Positions 1-6,638 of a DNA stretch of 32,460 nucleotides are shown here, in pieces. The translations under genes and the position numbers were made by a program. Each line of letters begins with the position of its first letter. Within the stretch, counting starts at the first letter, position 1. The notes beneath the pieces were generated by a model. It was not told where the DNA came from. It was given only the letters and a program-made list of their open reading frames with translations, and did not search any database. This DNA is from Microbispora corallina (GTDB taxonomy: Bacteria > Actinomycetota > Actinomycetes > Streptosporangiales > Streptosporangiaceae), in assembly GCF_016863035.1 (NCBI RefSeq), contig NZ_BOOC01000059.1:1-32460 (forward strand), in the 5' to 3' direction.

Positions 1-539
1 AGGCCGAAGTCGGCGCCGTCGTCGTCGAGGCCGAAGTGCTGGGCCGCCCAGGTCTGGAACTCCTCCATGCGGTCGAGCAGCTCGCTGGCGCGCTTCATCA
101 GCTCCGGGTCCTGGCGGGCCCAGTCGGGGAACCAGAACGGGATGTCGGCCAGGCGTACGTAGCGGAGGGACTCCTGTGAGATGGCCACGCCGGGCCGGTG
201 TCGCACGAGCTCGTGGGTGAGCACGCGGGAGACGTTGTGCAGCACGAAGCTGAAGCTGATGTGCTCCAGCACGCTGCCGTGGGAGCTCGCCAGGATGTTG
301 CGCAGGTAGGCGTCCTGGTCCGTCCGGATGCGGTTGACGTTCGGGTTCAGGCCGGGCTCGAAGGAGCGGTAGCAGAGGCGGCCGGCGAACTCGGCGAGGT
401 CCTGCGGGGTGAGCTGGTCGCGGTCAAGGCGTTCGAGCCAGGACTCGCCGCCGACCTCGTGGAGGTAGCGGGCGAGCTCGTCGAAGTCGAGCTGGGGGCG
501 GGCGACGAGGAACACCTCGGGCTCAACGTGACGCGTCAT
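1..539 (-). CDS. thyX: Flavin-dependent thymidylate synthase ThyX (3' end outside window)
   Basis: This gene makes dTMP from dUMP using FAD, NADPH and methylenetetrahydrofolate. About 180 N-terminal residues are visible; the frame stays open to base 1, so the gene is cut by the window edge and not necessarily broken. The family signature is clear: residues 88-112 (HGSVLEHISFSF, then SRVLTHELV) lead into RHR at 113-115 and the SQES segment at 121-124, followed by LRYVRL. The spacing is RHR-X8-S, not the commoner X7. The ATG at 539 overlaps the TGA of the upstream gene as ATGA, so it is the last visible member of the minus-strand cluster. Phages often carry their own thyX to raise thymidine supply during replication. 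Family assignment is very secure. Confidence 0.95.
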   Translation of the reverse strand, partial: MTRHVEPEVFLVARPQLDFDELARYLHEVGGESWLERLDRDQLTPQDLAEFAGRLCYRSFEPGLNPNVNRIRTDQDAYLRNILASSHGSVLEHISFSFVLHNVSRVLTHELVRHRPGVAISQESLRYVRLADIPFWFPDWARQDPELMKRASELLDRMEEFQTWAAQHFGLDDDGADFG

Positions 540-766
540 CGTTCCTCCAGTCGCTTCATGCCGCCGTTCTCGTGGTCCAGGACGTACCTGATGAGCCCCG
601 TGGTGCGCCTGCCTTCGGGGCTGCCCGGGATGACCGTGATCCAGCCCGGTTCCTCGTCGTCCTCGTGTCCTTCGGCTGCGTCGCGGGCGATCTGCTCGGC
701 CTCGGCGATCGCCATGCGGGCCATGGCCCGCTCGGACATGCGTTGCTCCCAGCCGTCGTCGTTCAC
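536..766 (-). CDS. Small acidic protein of unknown function
   Basis: This is a 76-residue protein that I do not recognise. It has a helical N-terminal part (residues 6-30, rich in Ala, Met and Glu), an acidic stretch near residue 35, and a short segment GWITVIPGSPEG that looks like a beta hairpin. I chose the GTG at 766 because it overlaps the upstream TGA as GTGA, with a purine-rich stretch (GGAAGAG) just upstream; an ATG at 781 or 805 would give a slightly longer protein. Its stop overlaps the thyX start as ATGA, so the two are probably translationally coupled. Function is unknown. Confidence 0.6.
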   Translation of the reverse strand: MNDDGWEQRMSERAMARMAIAEAEQIARDAAEGHEDDEEPGWITVIPGSPEGRRTTGLIRYVLDHENGGMKRLEER

Positions 767-1185
767 GGTCGCTCTTCCCATGGGTCGGCGTCCCGGCTGG
801 CCCACTTCGCCATGTTCATCGCCACGCGCTGCCAGGTCTCTTGGCTCGACTCACCGCGCTCTGCGGCAAGGGTTGCGTTCAGGTAGGAGATGAGCTCCAG
901 GCAGGCCCGCATCGCCGCGAACTGATGGGGGTCTGGGATGGACTTGCCGCCGTCGTAGATGAAGTTCTTGACCTCGGCGGCCGCCATGTCGAAGCGGCGC
1001 TCGGGTTCGACGTGCATGGTGCTGAGCAGCGCCAGGAGATCGAGTCGTTTCTGGTTGACGAGGGCGCGGTCTTTCTCAGAGTCGGAGGTGCTGGCGTCGA
1101 GGATGGCCCACGCGCGTGCCCGGGGTGACCTGTTGATCAGCCAGCGAGCGATCTTGTTGAACATCTTGTCGACGGGGTTGGTCAT
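763..1185 (-). CDS. Hypothetical protein, mostly helical
   Basis: This is a 140-residue protein without a recognised family. It starts MTNPVDKMFNKIARWL and is predicted by eye to be mainly helical, with no membrane span or cysteine cluster. The ATG at 1185 is preferred over the in-frame ATG at 1191 because GGAAGG lies 6 bases before it and it forms ATGA with the preceding stop. The longer open frame to 1344 reads antisense to neighbouring genes and is not credible. Its stop overlaps the next start as GTGA. It belongs to the tightly coupled minus-strand cluster that ends in thyX. Confidence 0.6.
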   Translation of the reverse strand: MTNPVDKMFNKIARWLINRSPRARAWAILDASTSDSEKDRALVNQKRLDLLALLSTMHVEPERRFDMAAAEVKNFIYDGGKSIPDPHQFAAMRACLELISYLNATLAAERGESSQETWQRVAMNMAKWASRDADPWEERP

Positions 1186-1307
1186 GCCCATCCTTCCTGC
1201 CAGCCGGACCAGTGCCGGTAGCCGAACGCCTGGACGGTGGCGCGAAGCAACCTGATCAGCTCGCCCACGCCCCTTCCCCTCATCTTCAGAACATCGCCGC
1301 AGGCCAT
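1182..1307 (-). CDS. Very small protein (41 aa), unknown function
   Basis: The 41-residue product begins MACGDVLKM and ends in a tryptophan-rich tail (HWSGWQEGWA). A strong Shine-Dalgarno sequence (AGGAGG, 4 bases from ATG) supports the start. The stop overlaps the downstream ATG as ATGA, and the 5' end overlaps the upstream gene by 22 bases. No family is recognised; the case for a real gene rests on the ribosome site and the coupling. Confidence 0.5.
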   Translation of the reverse strand: MACGDVLKMRGRGVGELIRLLRATVQAFGYRHWSGWQEGWA

Positions 1308-1528
1308 CCCGCCTCCTGCTCGCACCACGTGGCGCCGCAGCCAAGGCAGTGCCTCCGCGGACCCCGCTCCTCCATGGACGTGGTGTCGATCGTGGTCTCG
1401 TGCGCGCAGCTGAGGAACCCGGCCGGGAGCTGGGCGCCGCAGGTCGGGCAGAGGGCGGCGAGGATCTGCCCTGTGACGACGGACTCGACGGGCACGGCTG
1501 CCGGGTGGCTGCAGCTCACGGCAGCCAT
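1286..1528 (-). CDS. Small zinc-ribbon-like protein
   Basis: This 80-residue protein has paired cysteines typical of a zinc ribbon: CPTCG near residue 27, a single Cys-Ala-His further on, then CLGCGATWC near residue 61. A structural zinc site is the likely reading; no catalytic motif is visible. The ATG at 1528 has GGAG 6 bases upstream; a GTG at 1519 overlapping the previous stop is the alternative start. Several other small proteins in this element carry similar Cys pairs, which is common in actinophage early regions. Specific function is unknown. Confidence 0.6.
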   Translation of the reverse strand: MAAVSCSHPAAVPVESVVTGQILAALCPTCGAQLPAGFLSCAHETTIDTTSMEERGPRRHCLGCGATWCEQEAGWPAAMF

Positions 1529-1782
1529 TCGTCGCTCCGGTAGTCCGGGTGCCAGTCGTAGGCGGCGGCCTCCAGGCGGAGGAGGTGCTCGGCCTGGGCG
1601 TGCTCTTCCACGGCGAGGTGGTGGCCGGCGAGGACGAATTCGAGGTACTTGAGGCGGGCTCGCTTGGCCTGGAGGTCGCGCTCGGCTTGGTACCAGCCAG
1701 GTTCGTCGGCGTCCTGCGCCTCGAGCATGGCACGGCGAGCATCATCGTGACGAGCGTGGAGGAATGCGATCAGGTCATCCAT
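1516..1782 (-). CDS. DUF6221-like protein
   Basis: The 88-residue product begins MDDLIAFLHARHDDARRAM and ends with LRLEAAAYDWHPDYRSDEW. From memory this is the pattern of the DUF6221 family, widespread in actinobacteria and their phages: an N-terminal D-[LI]-[VI]-A-F-L-x-A-R helix and a C-terminal Leu-rich segment followed by HPDYR-x-E-W. Function is not known for the family. The ATG at 1782 has GGAG about 9 bases upstream and overlaps the end of the upstream gene by 8 bases. A database search would settle the family call. Confidence 0.75.
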   Translation of the reverse strand: MDDLIAFLHARHDDARRAMLEAQDADEPGWYQAERDLQAKRARLKYLEFVLAGHHLAVEEHAQAEHLLRLEAAAYDWHPDYRSDEWLP

Positions 1783-2488
1783 CGCGGGACTCCTTCTCAC
1801 TCAGTAATTCGTTGATGTTGTCAGCGATCTCTCGGTAGATCCACTCAACAGGAATCTGCTGGGGCGGCGTTTGGTGCCCGTTCCGATTCCTGGTGAGCTC
1901 TCGCAGCCGTTCATTTGCTTCCTCCGCCGAAAGTCGTTGTTCGGCAATCCCGGTGTAGCGCCTCAGCAGAGAGGCATAGCGGTCAGGGATTACGAGCAAC
2001 TGGGCGTTGAAACGGGCCATGTAGGGGGCCATGCGCTTCTCAGTGAGGTACTCCGCAAACAGTCGGATGAGGGCTTGCAGTTGATCTATCAGGAAGTCCC
2101 GTTGGTCACGTGCACGCTGGGCGTCGAGCTGGCGCTGGAGGCGTTCATCGGCCGCTTGTCGCTCCTGCAGGAGGCGCTGGTCGGCAGCTGCCCTCTCTTC
2201 GAGCAGACGCCGGTCCGCATCTGCCCGCTCTTCGAGCAGGCGTCGATCGGCGTCTGCCCGATCTTCTTCCCGTTGCCTGTTCGCTTCGGTTTGGTCGGCC
2301 TTGCGCTGCGCACTGGTGATGATCCATCCGGCGACGGCGATGGCCAGAGCGAGCACTGCGGCGGCGACGGTCCCCCACCCCTGTAGTTGGTCGGTGAAGG
2401 ACGGACTGGCCGGCGTCACTGGCGGCATCGTCGCGTTGTCGATCAGCGGGTTGACTACCGTCGAGACGGGGTTGGGTGTGGGCGTCAT
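1775..2488 (-). CDS. Single-span membrane protein with repetitive coiled coil
   Basis: This 237-residue protein has a Pro/Thr-rich N-terminus, one hydrophobic span at about residues 38-58 (WGTVAAAVLALAIAVAGW), then a highly charged coiled coil built from an 11-residue unit (ADADRRLLEER and variants) repeated at least three times between about residues 75 and 115. The rest is helical without known motifs. It is probably anchored in the membrane with the coiled coil on the cytoplasmic side. The ATG at 2488 follows AGAGGACCG. Possible roles include a membrane scaffold or exclusion protein, but nothing in the sequence decides this. The repeated DNA at about 2170-2260 reflects the coiled-coil unit. 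Confidence 0.75.
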   Translation of the reverse strand: MTPTPNPVSTVVNPLIDNATMPPVTPASPSFTDQLQGWGTVAAAVLALAIAVAGWIITSAQRKADQTEANRQREEDRADADRRLLEERADADRRLLEERAAADQRLLQERQAADERLQRQLDAQRARDQRDFLIDQLQALIRLFAEYLTEKRMAPYMARFNAQLLVIPDRYASLLRRYTGIAEQRLSAEEANERLRELTRNRNGHQTPPQQIPVEWIYREIADNINELLSEKESRDG

Positions 2489-2509
2489 CGGTCCTCTGGG
2501 GGCTGTCCG

Positions 2510-2749
2510 TCAGTCGTCGGGGATCTGGTCCCAGTCGGGGTGCTGGGTGCGCAGGTGTTCTCGGGCCTGGCGCACGGTCTCGTCGGCCCGGTCGATCACG
2601 CGTTCGCCGCAGGCGCAGCGGAAGGTGACGACGCCGGTCGGCTCGCACTCCACGAACCAGCTGTCGGAGGGGCGTTCGCGTTCGTGCGCGATCAGCTCCC
2701 ACAGCGGCGGCCCGTCGGGGCCGAACACCGTCAGCGTGTTACGACTCAT
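2510..2749 (-). CDS. Small protein with CxC...H...H motif
   Basis: This is a 79-residue protein of unknown family. Its C-terminal half reads CACGERV followed by a helix ending REHLRTQHPDW, a Cys-Cys-His-His spacing compatible with a small zinc finger. The ATG at 2749 is preceded by GAGG and overlaps the end of the upstream small gene by 11 bases. A nucleic-acid or protein-binding adaptor role is possible but only inferred. Confidence 0.6.
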   Translation of the reverse strand: MSRNTLTVFGPDGPPLWELIAHERERPSDSWFVECEPTGVVTFRCACGERVIDRADETVRQAREHLRTQHPDWDQIPDD

Positions 2750-2906
2750 CCGCGGCCGCCTCGTCGTAGGCGAGCAGCAGCTGCGCGAGCTCGCGCCGCT
2801 CGGCCGGGGACAGGCGAACCGGCCACATGGCGGGCAGCAGCCAGACGTCGTCCGAGCGGGGACAGGGGACGACGTCGACCGGGGAGCGAGGAGGGGATGG
2901 GAGCAC
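2739..2906 (-). CDS. Short protein (55 aa), unknown function
   Basis: This short gene lies in the third minus-strand frame, between the 395-aa protein and the CxC protein. It starts at GTG 2906 and ends at TAA 2739. The product has WLLPAMWPVRLSP in the middle, then a regular amphipathic helix with an acidic end (AERRELAQLLLAYDEAAADES). Frame choice is based on protein-like composition; the overlapping longer frames are Arg/Ala-rich and unlike real protein. The ribosome site is weak. Confidence 0.5.
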   Translation of the reverse strand: MLPSPPRSPVDVVPCPRSDDVWLLPAMWPVRLSPAERRELAQLLLAYDEAAADES

Positions 2907-2936
2907 GATGAGCCCATTCTCCCGTGCGAGGGCCAG

Positions 2937-4124
2937 TCATGCCCGGTTATCCACGCCGGAGGTGTGTCCGGTCGCGCCGCACCCCGGCCGGTCCTCGTGG
3001 CCGGCGCACCGCCAGGCGCCGGGCAGCGCCTCCCGCCACGGGTCGAACGCGGGGAGCGTCCGGCTGCCGACGGCGACCTCGGTCCTGCCTGAGCGGCCGA
3101 CGGTGACGTGCTGGACGCGGATGCGGCCTCCGCACGCCGGGCAGGTCGGCCACGGTAGGTCGGGCCACTCGGCTTCGGTGAGGGGCCGGTTGTACGGGGC
3201 GCGGAAGATCAGCCGGTAGGTGTCCGGGTCGATGCGGATGGGGTCGACCACGGGCAGGGTGCCGGCGGTGCGGGTCTCGCCGTCGTCGCGTGGGCGCGGG
3301 GTGAGTGGCCGGTGCTGAACGGCGGCGGGCGGGGGGCCGGCGGCGAGGCGCGCGGCCTCGGCGGCTTCGGCCTGCTCGCGTTCATGCTGGTCGTGCTCAT
3401 CCTGGTAGAGGACGTTTCCGCAGGCGCCGCAGGCGTAGTAGTGGCGTTCGTCGTCCCACGACACCCTGCGCTCGCCGCACGTCGGCCGAGGGCACCGGAT
3501 CGGGGACGAGGGGCTCGTCCGGTCGTCCTTGGTGAGGTGCCGGAGGACCCGTTCCCAACGATAAATCGTGCGCGGGAGCTGCAGGAAGTCGGGGTGGGCG
3601 AGCATGTCGGCCAGGTGGTCGGCGAGCCAGCCGATGGTGCGGGATCGGGGGTGCGAGCCTCGGGGGCCGCGCTGGGCGGGTGGGCGGGAGGCGTAGCCGC
3701 GCAGCTGCCGCCATTCGTCCTCCGCGTCGAGGAGGTCGCCGAGCATGCGGTCGAGAATGTCGGCCACCGGGGACACGCTGGACGTGGTCTTGGAGCCGGA
3801 CACCTTGCCGTCGGCGGTGCCGAGGCCGCGGTGCCCGTCGCTGGTGGCGGCGAGTTGGGCGGCCTGGGTGTCGAGCTCGAGGAGGGAGCGGCGGGCGGCG
3901 GCGACGTCGCGGGCGCAGAACAGGGGGTTGCCGGGGTACCAGCGGAGGTCGGGCACGGTGGGTTCGGCCGGCGGGTCGCCCTTCTGGCCGTTGCGGTACC
4001 AGGTGTCGGTGGCGTCGGCGTGGTCTTCGAGTGCGCGCTGGTAGGCCGCGAGCGTAGTCCGGTTCCTGTGGTTGCATGCGCCGTGGCAGGCACCATCTGG
4101 TGTGAACTGCTCTGTGGTGATCAC
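2937..4124 (-). CDS. Conserved actinophage protein of unknown function with Cys motifs
   Basis: The 395-residue protein starts with a Cys motif (GACHGACNHRNR), has PGNPLFCARDVAAARRSL and a Leu-rich segment, then a conserved-looking VADILDRMLGDLLDAEDEW region, and ends with two zinc-ribbon-like parts (CPRPTCG...CGACG near residues 215-245 and CPACGGR near 330). I recall this domain order from many proteins in the early regions of actinophages and Streptomyces prophages, where it has no assigned function. GTG at 4124 has GGGAGG 7 bases upstream and overlaps the preceding stop as GTGA. DNA or RNA binding through the ribbons is plausible. Confidence 0.7.
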   Translation of the reverse strand: MITTEQFTPDGACHGACNHRNRTTLAAYQRALEDHADATDTWYRNGQKGDPPAEPTVPDLRWYPGNPLFCARDVAAARRSLLELDTQAAQLAATSDGHRGLGTADGKVSGSKTTSSVSPVADILDRMLGDLLDAEDEWRQLRGYASRPPAQRGPRGSHPRSRTIGWLADHLADMLAHPDFLQLPRTIYRWERVLRHLTKDDRTSPSSPIRCPRPTCGERRVSWDDERHYYACGACGNVLYQDEHDQHEREQAEAAEAARLAAGPPPAAVQHRPLTPRPRDDGETRTAGTLPVVDPIRIDPDTYRLIFRAPYNRPLTEAEWPDLPWPTCPACGGRIRVQHVTVGRSGRTEVAVGSRTLPAFDPWREALPGAWRCAGHEDRPGCGATGHTSGVDNRA

Positions 4125-4729
4125 GTGGTGGCCTCCCCGAGTCTGTAACCTTGGGTCGGCTGATTGCGAACGGTTCTTGGCGGTCCCTCGTGTGGCGCGG
4201 GGGGGCCGCCGACTTGTTCCACGCTATGTGATCTAGGAGCAAGCCGGGGCAGCCTCGATGGTGTCATTCCGGAAGCTGCGAGGAAGTCCTGCAACTCACG
4301 GTGATGGAACTGGTAGACGATTCCGAGTACAGGGATCAACCCGGCCTCGTAGCCCATCACCAGATTTGCCGTCCTGCCCAAGCGACAGATCGACAGCCAA
4401 GACGATTGGGACTTGGCGACGCCGTGCCCGGACCGTACCGCGGTCCGCCGCTGGTCGCGGACGGACTCCAGGACCTCGGCCTGCTTGGACCAGACGAACT
4501 GGCGGAGCCGTCGGCGCACCCAGCCGACCGGGTCCCGGCCGAACCGGCGGGTGCGCTCGGCGACCCGCTTCCGGTCGACCGCGGACTTGAGCTGCCGGTG
4601 CACCTGGCGGAGGCGGCGGGTGTCGCCGGCGCGGACGAGCTCGTCGACGGAGGCGGCGATGCGGGCGAGGTCAGGCGTCCGGGTCGCCGTCGTCGCCCTG
4701 GTCTTCGTCGACGAGCTCGTGGTCGTCAT
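4121..4729 (-). pseudogene. Truncated large terminase subunit (N-terminal fragment)
   Basis: This 202-residue frame directly follows the small terminase gene. Residues about 18-105 look like the start of a phage large terminase: a helical lead, DPVGWVRRRLRQFVWSKQAE, VLESVRDQRRTAVRSGHG, then VAKS, which occupies the place of the Walker A loop. Large terminases normally continue for a further 350-450 residues with Walker B and a nuclease domain. Here everything after VAKS is unrelated, has more A+T, and ends at residue 202, so the gene seems to have been cut by recombination near base 4400. The ATG at 4729 overlaps the small terminase end by 59 bases. The stop still overlaps the next start as GTGA. 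No missing half was found in the window. Confidence 0.6.
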
Positions 4730-5219
4730 CTTCGTCGTCCCCGCCGGCGAGCGCAGCGATGAGGGTCATGATGTCCTCGCCGATCTGCTGGGCGTCCACG
4801 CTGACGCGCTGGGGGGCGTCCAGGCCGAGCAGCCGGGCGCGGCGTTCCTGAATCTTCAGTAGCCGGTCGATCACCTGAAGGACCGGGGCGTCATCGATGA
4901 GCGGAGCGCCCTCCCAGATGACGACGGTGCCCTTGTCGACAACCAGGTGCTTGGCGAGCATCACCGTGCGGGCGCGTCGGGCGAGCTCGTCGAGGCGGAG
5001 GAGCTCGAGCTGCCGCACTTCGTCGGCGGGCTCCTGGACGATGTCCCGGAGCGCGCGCTGGACGGCCTCGTACGCCTGACCCTTCGATGACAGGCCGAGC
5101 TCGTCGGCGATCTGCTGGTACGTCAGGCCTTGGGCGCGGAGCTCGCACGCCTCGGCGTCCCGGCGGGCGACTTCGGGGTCGCGGTCGTAGCGGCCGTTAC
5201 CGGCCCGGACGTCGGACAC
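4671..5219 (-). CDS. Phage terminase small subunit-like DNA-binding protein
   Basis: This 182-residue protein has an N-terminal helix-turn-helix (ELRAQGLTYQQIADELGLSS), a long helical middle with EPADEVRQLELLRLDELARR, and LLKIQERRARLLGLDAPQRV, and ends in a very acidic tail (DEDDDHELVDED). This order is typical of small terminase subunits from actinophages, which recognise the packaging site and hand DNA to the large subunit. GTG at 5219 has AGGGGG with 5-base spacing; GTG at 5225 is possible but its ribosome site would be too close. The neighbour is a broken large terminase, so packaging by this element alone is doubtful. Confidence 0.75.
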   Translation of the reverse strand: MSDVRAGNGRYDRDPEVARRDAEACELRAQGLTYQQIADELGLSSKGQAYEAVQRALRDIVQEPADEVRQLELLRLDELARRARTVMLAKHLVVDKGTVVIWEGAPLIDDAPVLQVIDRLLKIQERRARLLGLDAPQRVSVDAQQIGEDIMTLIAALAGGDDEDDDHELVDEDQGDDGDPDA

Positions 5220-5442
5220 GGTCACCCCCTAAAGCAGCTCCTCGCACCGCCGAGCCGGGCCCGTTGAGGCCCGCTCGTGCAGCGATATCAGGCCGCGGGC
5301 TCCTCACGGAGCTGGAGCTTCGTCATGCGGGCCCATGATCTCCAGCGTGCGTGATGCATCCCGCATCAACTCATGGTCACGTCCCGGGACGAACGCGACC
5401 ACCTGCGGGCGTGTCGGCGTGGGGCGACAAGAATGACGGGGT

Positions 5443-5485
5443 ATCGCCCACGAGGTAATCGGCTACTTAGAGAAAGGTGGGCGAT
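5443..5485 (+). promoter_or_regulatory. Inverted repeat that would cover the ribosome site of the secreted protein gene
   Basis: ATCGCCCAC at 5443-5451 is complementary to GTGGGCGAT at 5477-5485. The second arm contains part of the Shine-Dalgarno region and the first two bases of the ATG at 5484. In mRNA this could form a 9-bp stem with a 25-base loop and hide the start. Whether the transcript begins upstream of 5443 is unknown. The rest of the 5220-5483 gap shows no gene. Confidence 0.4.
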
Positions 5486-5987
5486 GCGAAACCTCACACG
5501 CTTGGGCGGCATAACCGTTTCGGCGGCGTTCCTGTCGATTGCCGTGCAGTCCGCCGCTTCCGCTCAGGACTTCGCCGACGTGGGACCGGCGACCCCAGCC
5601 CACATGCAGGCGGCAGCCCCGCCACCCATGCGGCAGGCGGCCCCGCCGCCCATGCGGCAGGCGGCCCCGCCCGTAACGAGGCGACGGGACGGCGGGCTCG
5701 ACACCACCATCAACCCTCTCGACCCTTTCGGCCTCAGGCGCCGTGTCCCGGTCAGTCCCTCGTCGCGGTACGGGCAGGAGCCGCGGGAAGCCGTTGAGGA
5801 TCAGGAGCCGCGGGAAGCCGTTGGGGATATGGACAATTTCGACCCCTTCCGCTGGGGATGGAGAGGGGCTCTGTTGCACGATTGGGAGGAGTACAGGCGG
5901 GATATCGAGCTTGGCATGGACTTCATGGACATGATCGGAGTGTGGCCGCACCACGGATGGGAGGAACCCACCGACAACGGACGGTAA
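5484..5987 (+). CDS. Secreted proline-rich protein
   Basis: The 167-residue product has a classical Sec signal peptide: MRNLTRL, a hydrophobic core, and a likely cleavage after SAASA at about residue 28. The mature part has tandem APPPMRQA units, a linker with a duplicated QEPREAV segment, and a C-terminal region rich in Trp, Asp and Met (DNFDPFRWGWRGALLHDW, then DWEEYRRDIELGMDFMDM in part). No enzyme motif is visible. The ATG at 5484 follows GAAAGG. It lies on the strand opposite to the flanking early genes, next to the cargo cassette, which fits a lysogeny-expressed cargo gene that alters the host surface; that role is inference. Confidence 0.7.
   Translation: MRNLTRLGGITVSAAFLSIAVQSAASAQDFADVGPATPAHMQAAAPPPMRQAAPPPMRQAAPPVTRRRDGGLDTTINPLDPFGLRRRVPVSPSSRYGQEPREAVEDQEPREAVGDMDNFDPFRWGWRGALLHDWEEYRRDIELGMDFMDMIGVWPHHGWEEPTDNGR
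5616..5672 (+). repeat. 24-bp tandem repeat coding APPPMRQA
   Basis: Two near-identical 24-bp units (5616-5639 and 5640-5663, one difference) and a partial third (from 5664) encode the proline-rich octapeptide of the secreted protein. In-frame units of this kind can change in number by slippage. Confidence 0.8.
5775..5828 (+). repeat. 27-bp tandem duplication in the secreted protein gene
   Basis: Units 5775-5801 and 5802-5828 differ at a single base and encode a duplicated QEPREAVED/QEPREAVGD segment. The duplication is in frame and looks recent. Confidence 0.85.
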
Positions 5988-6638
5988 GAAGCGACCTCCT
6001 CAGCGCCGCCACCAGCCCGCCCGAGTCCGTCGTGCGCGGCCAGGGAATATCGCCCACCAGCACGAGCCGCTCCGTACCGCGGTGGCGGTGCGGAGCGGCA
6101 CGGTGGGGGCCGTAGGTACCTGACGGACTCGGTGCCGCTTAAGCGGACATGAGCGGGGCGAGCGCGGGTTCCGCCGCCGGGAGGTGATGAGGTGTGAGGC
6201 CTACTTCTCCAGCTGACGAGGGTTGGTGAGAGCGGCTCTCTCTCTGGTTATCTCGACACGGGCGACCTTCTGGAAGGCGTCGAGAAGGTCATCTATCCGA
6301 TCGAGTTTCTTTGTCACGTCCTCGGCGGTGAATGCAGCATGGTTCCGCCCTCGGGCAAAGGTCGATAAACCTGATCGCAAGGCCGGTTGCGTAGAAGCGG
6401 CCGGTGAGGCTGGCCAGGGCGAAGAGGTCGGGTCTGGTGCCCAGCCGCGGTACGGCGCCGGACCCTGCTTCTGGTGACCCTGCAGGTTCCGGGCCGAATC
6501 TGACCGCCCACGACCGCCGGCGGTATGTGTTATGTGTCATTGTCCGGGTCGAAACCATATTGAGTCTTGCCAGTCCGAAGACACCGGCCGACTGTGAATC
6601 CTAGGTCGGACGCGTCGAGTGGGGAGACGGGTGCCCGG
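5988..6638. other. Long intergenic region before the cargo cassette
   Basis: This 651-bp stretch has no convincing full gene. It holds a 9-bp inverted repeat (GCCGCTCCG at 6066-6074 with CGGAGCGGC at 6091-6099) without a T-run, a perfect 12-bp palindrome CCGCTTAAGCGG at 6135-6146, and a small possible minus-strand frame at 6201-6317. The part from 6500 to 6600 is A+T-richer and probably carries the promoter of the 867-aa gene, but no clear -35/-10 pair could be assigned. Confidence 0.5.
6201..6317 (-). CDS. Possible 38-aa frame or gene remnant
   Basis: A minus-strand frame from GTG 6317 to TAG 6201 reads like a real helical protein end: KKLDRIDDLLDAFQKVARVE followed by a short Arg/Ala/Leu tail ending QLEK. 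The same frame stays open upstream without a good start codon, so it may be the C-terminal remnant of a larger gene. Evidence is composition only. Confidence 0.3.
   Translation of the reverse strand: MTKKLDRIDDLLDAFQKVARVEITRERAALTNPRQLEK

Noticed and set aside
2947..2955. TTATCCACG, a near DnaA box
   Set aside because: It has one mismatch, lies in the end of a coding gene, and has no iterons or AT-rich DNA nearby.
6289..6558. An 89-codon minus-strand frame in the long intergenic region
   Set aside because: No ribosome site and a patchy Arg/Pro composition; a shorter frame ending at 6201 is more protein-like but still weak.
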